Assembly: GCF_902859595.1 (NCBI RefSeq)
Contig: NZ_CADIJQ010000001.1
Span: 62,001 to 126,000, forward strand
Length of the DNA: 64,000 nucleotides
Direction of reading: 5' to 3'
DNA from: Achromobacter kerstersii
Lineage (GTDB): Bacteria; Pseudomonadota; Gammaproteobacteria; Burkholderiales; Burkholderiaceae_B
A program made the position numbers and the translations under genes. A model generated the notes under the pieces. It made no database searches. It worked only from the letters and a program-made list of their open reading frames with translations, and had not been told where the DNA came from. The number at the start of each line of letters is the position of its first letter. Position 1 is the first letter of the stretch. Below, piece by piece: positions 57,251 to 64,000 of the stretch.

Positions 57251-57274
57251 GATGGTGGTCCTTAGAGAGTGAGA

Positions 57275-57616
57275 TCAGGCAGGTGGCGGCGCGTCGGGAA
57301 GCTCGCGCGATTCCAGGCGATACAGCCAGGCCAGCAATTCTGCCACTGCTACGTACAGTTGGGGGGGAATATGTGCATCCAGGTCGACTTGCATGAGCAA
57401 GCCCACCAATTCGCGGGATTCGTGCACATAAAGGCCATTTTCTTCGGCGGCGCGGACGATGGTGTCCGCCAGCTGGCCGTAACCCTTGGCGACCACGCGC
57501 GGCGCGCCGTCCTTGTCGTCATAGGAAATGGCGACCGCGGCGTTGCGGTTGGCGTTGGGATTCGCGTTGGGGTTCACGTCCAGGCCGTCGTCCGGGGAGG
57601 GGCTGCGGGTGCTCAT
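57275..57616 (-). CDS. Orphan FlhB C-terminal-domain protein (FlhX/FhlB-like)
   Basis: A 113-residue protein aligned with the post-cleavage cytoplasmic part of FlhB: AAVAISYDDKDGAPRVVAKG corresponds to YAVALKYDEDKNGAPRVIAK in the full-length FlhB at 17008. The rest (HIPPQLYVAVAELLAWLYRL) matches the FlhB end. No membrane segments and no NPTH cleavage site are present; the position is occupied by NRNA. The N terminus has a short NPNANPNAN repeat. Such free FlhB-like domains can replace the cleaved FlhB part in other bacteria (family knowledge). Its ATG overlaps the stop of the FliK-like gene by one base. Confidence 0.86.
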   Translation of the reverse strand: MSTRSPSPDDGLDVNPNANPNANRNAAVAISYDDKDGAPRVVAKGYGQLADTIVRAAEENGLYVHESRELVGLLMQVDLDAHIPPQLYVAVAELLAWLYRLESRELPDAPPPA

Positions 57617-58965
57617 CAGAAATCGGCCGGGATGACGGGGCGCGGGTCGGTCACGCTGACCGCCAGATTGCTCAGGGTCAGGCCGGCCGCCAAGAGGCGC
57701 GAGCGCAACTGATCTGACGCATCATTGATTTCACCGGCGGCAAGCGGCGCAACCAATTGCAGCACGATCTGATCGCCCGCCAGGTTCAGCCGGGCGTCGA
57801 CCAGACCCAGGCGGGGCAGGTCCAGCTTCAGGCGCGTGGCCCAGGTGGGCGTGGCGGAATCAGGGTCGCCGCCATAAGGGTCGCGTTCCACTTCCCATTC
57901 CATCGGCGTGCCGGGCCAGGCTTCGCCTTGCCAGGTCAGGGACTGGTTGGCCAGGACATCGAGTTGCTGTCGCACCAGAACGGTCAAGTCCTGGTGAATG
58001 CCGGCAACCGGGCCGCCTGGAGCCGACGTGGCAGAGGAACCCGTGCCGGACGGCGCATCGGCGCCGCCACCCGCGCGCCCGGCGGTAGCGGAATCCGCCC
58101 GGCCACGCGGCGCTGCCGTATTTTGGGCTGCGGCATCCTTGGTCAGCTTGGCTTGCGGCTCGTTCTGCAGCGACGACGGGTTGGTTCGGCCAAACACCAT
58201 GTCTGTCAGATGCGATTCATAAAACAGGCCGCTCGTTTGCAGGGCTTGGCGTAGCGCCTGGCCCAGCAGCCGGGCGGACGGTCCGCTGGCTGCCAGCGAG
58301 GCATGCGTCGTGGCATCGGCGCCGCGCGCAGCGTCGGTGGGAGCGCCGGGTTGGCCAGCTTTGGCCGTCGCCGCTGCAGTCGTGGTTGCTGCAGCCGTGG
58401 TTGCTGCAGCCGTCGCTGCGGCAGCAGCAGCTGTGGTGGCCGCGCCCGCCATCGGCGCGGCGGCCTGCGCTGCCGTCGTGTTCGCGGGCGGCTGGCCGGC
58501 GGTAGTGGCTTGGCCAGGCTGGCCTGGCTGTTCCGCCGGCTGGCCCGGCGCGCCATTGGCGTTCCAAAGCGGTGCGCGCCCCTGGACTGCAGGCGCAGCT
58601 TCCGGGTACTGGGCTAGCAGCGCGAGAATCGTGCGGGCGGTTGTGCCGAGCGTTGTCGGGGCAGAGGCCGTAGTGTCGCTGCTGGTGACGAGGCCACGCG
58701 CCGCGAGCGCCAGCGCGGCAGCGGTCTTCGCGTCGACAACAGTATTCTGGCGGTCGCCTCGGGCGCCGCCAGTTTGAATGCCTTGCCTAGGGTCGCGGGC
58801 GGAGCCGTCCGCGGAACCCGGCTTTTCAAGGTTGCCGGGCTGGCTGACGGCGTCTGGCCGTGCCCCTGAGACCTGGTTGGCGTTGGCGGCGGACATCGTC
58901 GTGCCAAGCACGGCGTCCAACCGCTGCACCAGGACGTTACCGAGTGCGGCGGGACCTACGCTCAT
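57616..58965 (-). CDS. Second FliK-like hook-length / export-switch protein
   Basis: A 449-residue protein: about 320 residues of Ala/Thr/Gly/Pro-rich, low-complexity sequence (repeated TTAAAT-type runs), then a C-terminal domain (about 330-445) with WPGTPMEWEVERDPYGGD, TRLKLDLPRLGLVDARLNLA, QLRSRLLAAGLTLSNLAVSV. This is the layout of FliK: a disordered ruler followed by a Flg_hook-type domain. It is distinct in sequence from the fliK at 48912. It overlaps fliT by 4 bp and the FlhB-like gene by 1 bp, so the three are translationally coupled. Confidence 0.82.
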   Translation of the reverse strand: MSVGPAALGNVLVQRLDAVLGTTMSAANANQVSGARPDAVSQPGNLEKPGSADGSARDPRQGIQTGGARGDRQNTVVDAKTAAALALAARGLVTSSDTTASAPTTLGTTARTILALLAQYPEAAPAVQGRAPLWNANGAPGQPAEQPGQPGQATTAGQPPANTTAAQAAAPMAGAATTAAAAAATAAATTAAATTTAAATAKAGQPGAPTDAARGADATTHASLAASGPSARLLGQALRQALQTSGLFYESHLTDMVFGRTNPSSLQNEPQAKLTKDAAAQNTAAPRGRADSATAGRAGGGADAPSGTGSSATSAPGGPVAGIHQDLTVLVRQQLDVLANQSLTWQGEAWPGTPMEWEVERDPYGGDPDSATPTWATRLKLDLPRLGLVDARLNLAGDQIVLQLVAPLAAGEINDASDQLRSRLLAAGLTLSNLAVSVTDPRPVIPADF

Positions 58966-59315
58966 TCTTCAGGCGCTCGGTTGCCGTAGGCGGACAGCAG
59001 GGTCTGCTGGCGCTTCATGCGGCCCAGCAGTTCGCCAAGCCGAGCCAATTGGGGCAGAGCCAGGTCCCGTGTCAACGCATCGTTTTCGAGAATGCGGACG
59101 AGCAGGTCGTACTTCATGGCGCGCGCGGCGTCATCCAGGGGATGGGTGCGTTCGGTGAGCCGAAGGCGCTCGACCTGTTCGCAGTATTGTTGCCCGTGGA
59201 CCATCGCGGCATCCCAGTCGCCCGCCTGGGCGGCCGCGAGCATGTCGCTCGTGATGAGAGCAATTTCCTGGTAGCGTTCCAGGATGGGGGTGGTGGGCTG
59301 GGTAAGGGACGTCAT
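58962..59315 (-). CDS. fliT: Flagellar export chaperone FliT
   Basis: Chaperone for the cap protein FliD; in enterics it also inhibits FlhDC. The 117 helical residues (ERYQEIALITSDMLAAAQAG, DWDAAMVHGQQYCEQVERLR) fit FliT in size, helix content and position after fliS. ATG 59315 is preferred to a longer frame from 59450 that runs into fliS. The stop overlaps the FliK-like gene (ATGA). Confidence 0.85.
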   Translation of the reverse strand: MTSLTQPTTPILERYQEIALITSDMLAAAQAGDWDAAMVHGQQYCEQVERLRLTERTHPLDDAARAMKYDLLVRILENDALTRDLALPQLARLGELLGRMKRQQTLLSAYGNRAPEE

Positions 59316-59364
59316 GGAAATCTCGGGCGTTTGCTGGCGGGCTGGGATGGTTTGCGCCGTGCCA

Positions 59365-59793
59365 TCAAGGCTGCATACCGCCGGCAGGGCGGTCAATGGA
59401 TGTCTGCCAAGCGTCGGCCAAGTCCGCCAACAGGCGATCGGCAATTTCAAGCTGATCGGCGTCCGCCTTCAGATTTGCCATCAAAAGCGTACGGACAATG
59501 TAGTCGTAGAGGCGAGCAAGGTTCGCGGCAATTTCCCCGCCCGCCTCCATGTTCAGTCCGGTCTTCAGGCCTTCGTCGACGATCTTGATCGCCTTCGAGA
59601 TGGCCGCGCCGCGCTCTGTGATCCGCTCTTCCTGCAAATGGATACGTGCCTGTCCGATGGCCGCGCGGGCACCGAGATACAACAGAGAGATCAGCCGTTC
59701 CGGGCTGGCGCCCAGGATCTGCGTTTCCAGGCCGATATCGGCGTAGGACCGGACAGAATGCGAGCCAGTGGGGCGGCGGGCGGCGTAAGTCAT
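59365..59793 (-). CDS. fliS: Flagellin export chaperone FliS
   Basis: Four-helix chaperone that keeps flagellin monomeric before export. The 142 residues have the typical SYADIGLETQILGASPERLI, LLYLGARAAIGQARIHLQEE, AISKAIKIVDEGLKTGLNME and LARLYDYIVRTLLMANLKAD helices. It follows fliD by 18 bp. Confidence 0.96.
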   Translation of the reverse strand: MTYAARRPTGSHSVRSYADIGLETQILGASPERLISLLYLGARAAIGQARIHLQEERITERGAAISKAIKIVDEGLKTGLNMEAGGEIAANLARLYDYIVRTLLMANLKADADQLEIADRLLADLADAWQTSIDRPAGGMQP

Positions 59794-59811
59794 TAATGCA
59801 TCTTCTAAAAA

Positions 59812-61194
59812 TTACGTTGATTTGGCCAGGGCCGCGAATTGCTGGGTGAGGTAGTTGGCCGTCACCGTTTGTTGTGCCACGAACTTGTCCAGCGCAACAA
59901 ACTGCGCGCGCATGATGTCCATTTGGGCGGTGCTGGAGCTGGTCGCGCGGGCCAGCTGTTCCTTCACATCTTCGATCGACTTGGCCAGGCCGTCTTTGCT
60001 GGCCTTGATCGAGCCGTTGTCGCCAAGCACGTTGCCGGTGGCGACGGCGAACTTCGAGGCAAGGCCATCCGTCGAGGTCAGCAGACGCTTGACGTCGGCG
60101 GGGTTGCCGGTCAGCGCCTTGTCCAGCTTGGTTTGGTCCAGCTTCAGCAGGCCCGTCTTAGGGTCCGTCGAAATGCCCAGGTCGGCGATGGAGCGAACGG
60201 TATCGCCGCCCGTGAACACCTGCAATGCATTCGACATCGACGACTGGATGCCGCGCGTGGTGTTGTCGCCGGTCAAGGCCTGGTTGGTCTCGGCGGTGAT
60301 GTCGAAAGCGGTCAGCTTCGTGATCGTGCTTTGCAGTGCGTTGTAGGCCGTGACGAAGTCCTGCACGGCCTTGCTGGCCACCGCGGTATCGCTGGTCAGC
60401 TTCAACGTCACGGATTTGCCAATTTCAGTCTTGGCCGTGAGGTTCAGGGTGATGCCGTCAATTGCGGTCGAAATGTTGTTGCTGCCGCTCTTGACCGTGA
60501 TGCCGTTGATCTCGATTTCGGCATCGGCCGCCGCCGTTTGCTGCGTGAGCTTGGCGCTGGTGTCGGCCGGATCGGTGTTGTAGTTCAGGATGTCCTTGAG
60601 CTCGGGCGTACCCGTCACCGTGATGGACTTCACCGCGGCTTGTTCGCCCGTGTTTCTGGCGCTCAGCATCAGGTAGCTTGCACCGTTGCCGTCGGTGATG
60701 ATGGTGGCGCGCACGCCAGCTTCGTCATCCGCGTTGATGGCTTTTGCAATGCCATTGAGCGACGTGTCATCCAGCGTGATCGTGCGCTTGTCGCCGTTGG
60801 CCAGCTCGATTTCAAACGAGCCGGAGGCGCCGTGGGAGGTCTTGCGGTCGGCGACCACACCCGATTGCAGCGTCTGGGCGGCAGCCAGGTTTTTCACATT
60901 GATGCTGTACTCGCCCACGGTCGCACCATCGGTACCCACGGTGGCGCTCAGGCCGTCGCCCACTACGCTCGCCTTCACGGCATCAAGCGTGGTCGTCTTG
61001 CCCAGCGTCTCGGCAGCCTTTTGCAGCGCTTCGACGGCGCTTTGCACTTGGCCGAATGCGCTGACGCGGGCCTCGTAGCTAGCCTGGCGGGTGGAGTAAA
61101 TGCTCAGCCGTTTATCCTCAGCTGCCTGCAGCTTCGTGAGGATCTCTTCCAGGGGCAAACCGGAGGTCGAACCGAGGTTAGTGATGGTGGCCAT
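59812..61194 (-). CDS. fliD: Filament cap protein FliD
   Basis: Pentameric cap at the filament tip. The 460 residues have an N-terminal coiled-coil region (NLGSTSGLPLEEILTKLQAA, EDKRLSIYSTRQASYEARVS), central FliD domains, the LNLTAKTEIGKSVTLKLTSD segment, and a C-terminal helix (LDKFVAQQTVTANYLTQQFA). GGAAGGAATT lies just before the start. A 144-bp gap with a hairpin separates it from flaG. Confidence 0.97.
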   Translation of the reverse strand: MATITNLGSTSGLPLEEILTKLQAAEDKRLSIYSTRQASYEARVSAFGQVQSAVEALQKAAETLGKTTTLDAVKASVVGDGLSATVGTDGATVGEYSINVKNLAAAQTLQSGVVADRKTSHGASGSFEIELANGDKRTITLDDTSLNGIAKAINADDEAGVRATIITDGNGASYLMLSARNTGEQAAVKSITVTGTPELKDILNYNTDPADTSAKLTQQTAAADAEIEINGITVKSGSNNISTAIDGITLNLTAKTEIGKSVTLKLTSDTAVASKAVQDFVTAYNALQSTITKLTAFDITAETNQALTGDNTTRGIQSSMSNALQVFTGGDTVRSIADLGISTDPKTGLLKLDQTKLDKALTGNPADVKRLLTSTDGLASKFAVATGNVLGDNGSIKASKDGLAKSIEDVKEQLARATSSSTAQMDIMRAQFVALDKFVAQQTVTANYLTQQFAALAKST

Positions 61195-61304
61195 GTGAAA
61201 TTCCTTCCTAGCGATGCGATTCTGTCAAAAATACGGTGCCGGCGATTGGCCGGGTAAGGGCATAAGGCGGGCCTAATTCGGCGCTTCCCTCACGGATTGG
61301 CGCC

Positions 61305-61328
61305 AAAACAGGCGATAAACGCCGTTTT
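61305..61328. terminator. Weak hairpin between flaG and fliD
   Basis: AAAAC-GGCG / CGCC-GTTTT with a single bulged base and a five-base loop lies just past flaG. It could reduce read-through from flaG to fliD. The strength is modest. Confidence 0.35.
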
Positions 61329-61338
61329 AAGGGTCGTA

Positions 61339-61716
61339 TCAGGCTGTTGTTTTGATGCCGTTGCCTTGCATGTTTACGATCATTTTGGCGATTTTCAGCA
61401 CCGTTTCGCTGGGGATGGTGCGAATAACGTCACCTGATTCAGCGTCCACGACCGAAACCACGACTTGGTGCACGTTGGGGTCAATCTCGAACTGAAGTTG
61501 CGTCGACCAGGCTTTCATCTGGTCGTTGATTTCATCCAGCGCCTTGTCCAAAGGCAGCTTCTGCGAGTCTGATTGTTCCGACGTGGCGCTGTCGGAGGCG
61601 CCGCTATTGGTCGCAGCGACGGTCGGCGTCACGCTCACGGCCGGATCGGCCACGACGGGTGCCGGCGCGATCGCGGTGGGTGCGAACGTAGCGGGGGCTA
61701 AGGGGGTTACGGCCAT
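61339..61716 (-). CDS. flaG: Flagellar protein FlaG
   Basis: Small protein that affects filament length in several bacteria. The 125 residues have an Ala/Thr/Pro-rich N-terminal half (about 1-60) and the conserved FlaG domain: NDQMKAWSTQLQFEIDPNVH, QVVVSVVDAESGDVIRTIPS, ETVLKIAKMIVNMQG. ATG 61716 has GGAG five bases upstream; a GTG two codons earlier is possible. A strong sigma-28 promoter lies upstream. It is first in the flaG-fliD-fliS-fliT run. Confidence 0.92.
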   Translation of the reverse strand: MAVTPLAPATFAPTAIAPAPVVADPAVSVTPTVAATNSGASDSATSEQSDSQKLPLDKALDEINDQMKAWSTQLQFEIDPNVHQVVVSVVDAESGDVIRTIPSETVLKIAKMIVNMQGNGIKTTA

Positions 61717-61782
61717 GATCACTCCAGCGGCGATGTGGGCGTCTCGGAGGAACGCGCTGTTTTCAGGGAATTCTCAGCTACC

Positions 61783-61809
61783 ATAACGGCATATCCGCAG
61801 GGAACTTTA
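61783..61809 (-). promoter_or_regulatory. Sigma-28 promoter of flaG-fliDST
   Basis: On the minus strand TAAAGTTC-N11-GCCGTTAT: seven of eight in the -35, six of eight in the -10, exact spacing. It lies 67 bp upstream of flaG and immediately before the divergent iclR-type gene. Confidence 0.85.
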
Positions 61810-61825
61810 GCCCCCGGCGAGCCAG

Positions 61826-62596
61826 ATGTTTCACGTGCTAAATAGTTCGGATCGGGCAATGAGTGTCAAGACGGCGCTGCGAGTCATCGAAATCATCGAA
61901 ACCTTTGCCCGCGAAAAACGCGCGCTGCCCTTGTCGGAATTGGCCCGTCTTCTGGATGTCCCCGTCTCCAGCTGCCTGGCCCTGATCCGCACCCTGACCA
62001 GCCTGGGCTATCTGTATGAAACCGGCCGGCGCCAGGGCTACTACCCCACGGGCCGCCTCTTGGCCATGGCCCAGCGCATTGCTCGCTCAGATCCCGTTCT
62101 GGATCGCGTTTATCCCAGCCTGCTTGAATTAAGGGACGCTACCCGCGAAACGATTGTTTTCGCCAAGCTGACCCAGGACGGCCGCGTGGTCTATCTGGAT
62201 GTGCTGGATTCACCTCATACCATCCGATACGCGCCCGTTGCCGGCGAGTTCAAAGACGTACACGCCAATTCGCTGGGCAAGGCGCTGATGTCGCTGATGG
62301 ATGACGCCGCCCGCGGCGCGATGATGGCTGGCATGACGATGACCCGCTACAACGAGCGCACGCTTGTCACGCCGCAGGCGTTGCAGGACGATCTTCTGCG
62401 GTCACGCCAACGGGGCTGGTTCATGAATAGCGGGGAATCCATCGCCGATGTGGGCGCCATCGCCTGGCCCGTCACCTTGTCGGGCGAACACTATGCGATT
62501 TCCGTGGGCGGCCCGATCTACCGGATCGAGCCGCAGCAGGAAGCCTATGCGCGCATCCTGCGGGCGGCGTGCACCGCCCTGGAACAGCAGGCCTGA
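61826..62596 (+). CDS. IclR-family transcriptional regulator
   Basis: Regulator of 256 residues: winged helix-turn-helix at about 15-75 (LSELARLLDVPVSSCLALIR, TLTSLGYLYET) and an IclR effector-binding domain to the end (DVHANSLGKALMSLMDDAAR, GWFMNSGESIADVGAIAWPV, HYAISVGGP). The ligand is unknown. The start may be ATG 61826 or ATG 61859; the latter begins MSVKTALRVIEIIETFA, the common IclR N terminus. It converges with an acyl-CoA dehydrogenase and probably controls that or the CoA-transferase rather than motility (inference). Confidence 0.92.
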   Translation: MFHVLNSSDRAMSVKTALRVIEIIETFAREKRALPLSELARLLDVPVSSCLALIRTLTSLGYLYETGRRQGYYPTGRLLAMAQRIARSDPVLDRVYPSLLELRDATRETIVFAKLTQDGRVVYLDVLDSPHTIRYAPVAGEFKDVHANSLGKALMSLMDDAARGAMMAGMTMTRYNERTLVTPQALQDDLLRSRQRGWFMNSGESIADVGAIAWPVTLSGEHYAISVGGPIYRIEPQQEAYARILRAACTALEQQA

Positions 62597-62651
62597 ACGG
62601 CTGCCGGTCTTTCGGGTGGGTTGGGCGCGAGCCTGGGCCGCGACCTGCGCC

Positions 62652-63808
62652 TTAGTACGACTTCGGCAGCCCCAGCACTTTTTCTGCGATGAAGCACATG
62701 ATCAGCTGCGGGCTGACCGGGGCGATGCGGGGGATGAAGCTCTCGCGCAGCAGCCGTTCCACGTGGTATTCCTTGGCGTAGCCCATGCCGCCCAGCGTCA
62801 TCACCGCCGTCTGGCAGGCGTTGTAGCCGGCTTCGGCCGCCAGGTACTTGGCCGTGTTGGCGTAGGGGCCGCAGGGCTGGCCGGCGTCATACATGCTGGC
62901 CGCCTTGAACACCATCAGATCCGCCGCTTCCAGCTGCATCCAGGCCTGCGCCAGCGGGTGCTGGATGCCCTGGTTCTGGCCGATGGGGCGGCCGAACACG
63001 GTGCGTTCGCCGGCGTACTTTACCGCCCGGTCCAGCGCGGCGCGGCCGATGCCCACAGCTTCCGCCGCGATCAGGATGCGTTCGGGGTTCAGGCCATGCA
63101 GGATGTATTCAAAACCGCGGCCTTCTTCGCCGATGCGATCGGCCACCGGAATGCGTAGCCCATCGATGAACAGCATGTTCGAGTCCACGGCTTTGCGGCC
63201 CATTTTCTCGATTTCCCGCACTTCGATCTTCTCGCGGTCCAGGTCTGTATAGAACAGCGACAGGCCTTGCGTGGGTTTATCCACCTCGGACAGCGGGGTG
63301 GTGCGCGCCAGCAGCAGCATCTTGTTGGCGACTTGCGCCGTCGAGATCCAGATTTTGCGGCGTACCCATCGCCCTGGCGCACCGCGCGCGTTGACAGCTT
63401 GGTGGTGTCCAGGCCGGCATCGGGTTCGGTGACGGCGAAGCAGGCCTTTTCGCGGCCGGCGATCAGCGGTTCGAGCCAGCGCGCGCGCTGCTCATCGCTG
63501 CCGAACACCACGACGGGGTTCAGCCCGAAGATGTTCATGTGTACGGCGGATGCGCCGGTAAAGCCCGCGCCGGACGCCGCGATGGTCTGCATCATCAGCG
63601 CCGCTTCGGTCATGCCGAGCCCGGCGCCGCCGTATTCCTGCGGCATGGCGATGCCCAGCCATCCGTCGCGCGCCAGATCAGCGTGCAGCGGTTCGGGGAA
63701 GCCGCCTTCGCGGTCGCGTTCCAGCCAGTATTCGTCGGGGTAACGGTCACAGATGCGCGAAACGGCGTCGCGCAGCGCCAATTGGTCAGGGGTAAAGGCG
63801 AAGTCCAT
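62652..63808 (-). pseudogene. Acyl-CoA dehydrogenase, interrupted by a one-base frameshift
   Basis: FAD-dependent acyl-CoA dehydrogenase, about 385 residues if joined. Residues 1-148 (MDFAFTPDQLALRDAVSRIC, AMPQEYGGAGLGMTEAALMM, CFAVTEPDAGLDTTKLSTRA) read from 63808. At about 63365 the frame breaks, and the family sequence continues in the other frame as RRKIWISTAQVANKMLLLAR down to LGLPKSY at 62652. One extra G in the GGG run (CCC at 63365-63367 on the plus strand) would restore the reading frame (GDGVRRKIW). This is either a real mutation or a sequencing error in a homopolymer; both halves are otherwise well conserved. The start overlaps the stop of the upstream CoA-transferase. Confidence 0.85.
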
Positions 63809-64000
63809 CAGTCGTTTCCATCTTGGGTAATGCCACGGGCGAACAGGGTGTCGATCCGGGCGTCGTCGTAACCGGCTTGGGCCAATATTTCGCGGCTGTG
63901 CTGGCCCAGCGTCGGGGCGGGCCGGCGTATCGATGTCGGCGTGCCTTGGAACTGGCCCAGCGGCGCGGTCGTGCGTATCCGGCCTTCGGTGGGGTGATCC
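63808..64000 (-). CDS. CaiB/BaiF family CoA-transferase, C-terminal end (partial)
   Basis: The last 63 residues of a type III CoA-transferase; the gene continues beyond the window. HPTEGRIRTTAPLGQFQGTP and RRPAPTLGQHSREILAQAGY are the family's C-terminal signature. Its stop overlaps the acyl-CoA dehydrogenase start by one base (TGATG), so the two form an operon, likely for activation and oxidation of an acyl-CoA substrate. The substrate cannot be read from this fragment. Confidence 0.82.
   Translation of the reverse strand, partial: DHPTEGRIRTTAPLGQFQGTPTSIRRPAPTLGQHSREILAQAGYDDARIDTLFARGITQDGND

Noticed and set aside
57275-57616. Orphan FlhB domain as a decayed remnant of flhB
   Set aside because: The frame is intact with its own ATG overlapped to the upstream stop, conserved core residues remain, and a full flhB is present elsewhere. 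It looks like a functional separate gene.
1-64000. CRISPR arrays, tRNA or rRNA genes, insertion sequences, phage attachment sites
   Set aside because: No regularly spaced repeats, no cloverleaf sequence, no transposase or integrase frames were seen; all long frames are accounted for by motility genes and the flanks.

Overview
The window is almost entirely one flagellar and chemotaxis locus of a GC-rich betaproteobacterium. FlhDC as master regulator, sigma-28/FlgM control, CheZ next to CheY, a lateral/peritrichous-type gene set, and the gene order (fliC-fliA-flhDC-motAB-che-flhBAF, then flgMNA-flgB..L, receptors, fli operons) point to the Alcaligenaceae, most like Achromobacter or Bordetella. 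That placement is inferred from gene content and order; no database search was possible.

Layout. 1-1323: the end of a fused hexapeptide acyltransferase/alpha-beta hydrolase. 1602-5218: fliC and fliA (minus strand) and flhDC (plus strand), i.e. the filament gene and both tiers of regulators. 5337-16798: motA, motB, a CheY-like regulator, cheA, cheW, a membrane chemoreceptor, cheR, cheB, cheY, cheZ and a soluble receptor. 17008-23333: flhB, flhA and a very large flhF. 23411-25076: flgN, flgM, flgA (minus). 25254-35861: the rod-hook-ring genes flgBCDEFGHIJ, then flgKL behind their own sigma-28 promoter. 35994-44206: three transmembrane chemoreceptors, a small lipoprotein and an Aer-type PAS receptor. 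44279-55714 (minus): fliFGHIJK and fliLMNOPQR, the basal body, C-ring and export gate. fliE (56045) diverges from fliF. 56447-61716 (minus): flaG, fliD, fliS, fliT, a second FliK-like gene, an orphan FlhB C-terminal-domain gene and ycgR. 61826-64000: the flank, with an IclR regulator, an acyl-CoA dehydrogenase broken by a one-base frameshift, and the end of a CaiB-type CoA-transferase.

How it works together. FlhD4C2 should switch on fliA and the basal-body/export operons. FliA (sigma-28), held by FlgM until the hook is complete and FlgM is exported, then fires late promoters. Good matches to TAAAGTTY-N11-GCCGNTAA are visible before fliC, flgM, flgK, flaG and aer. Five receptors feed CheA/CheW; CheY and CheZ carry the signal to the FliG/M/N switch, and YcgR is a cyclic-di-GMP brake.

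No CRISPR array, tRNA, rRNA, insertion sequence or prophage was seen, and I found no clearly new system. The most unusual elements are: the second FliK paired with a free FlhB-like C-terminal domain; the 1016-residue FlhF with a long unrecognised C-terminal half and no FlhG in the window; four receptor genes sharing an indel-free, nearly identical 816-bp signalling block; and paired direct repeats, resembling FlhDC boxes, between fliE and fliF.
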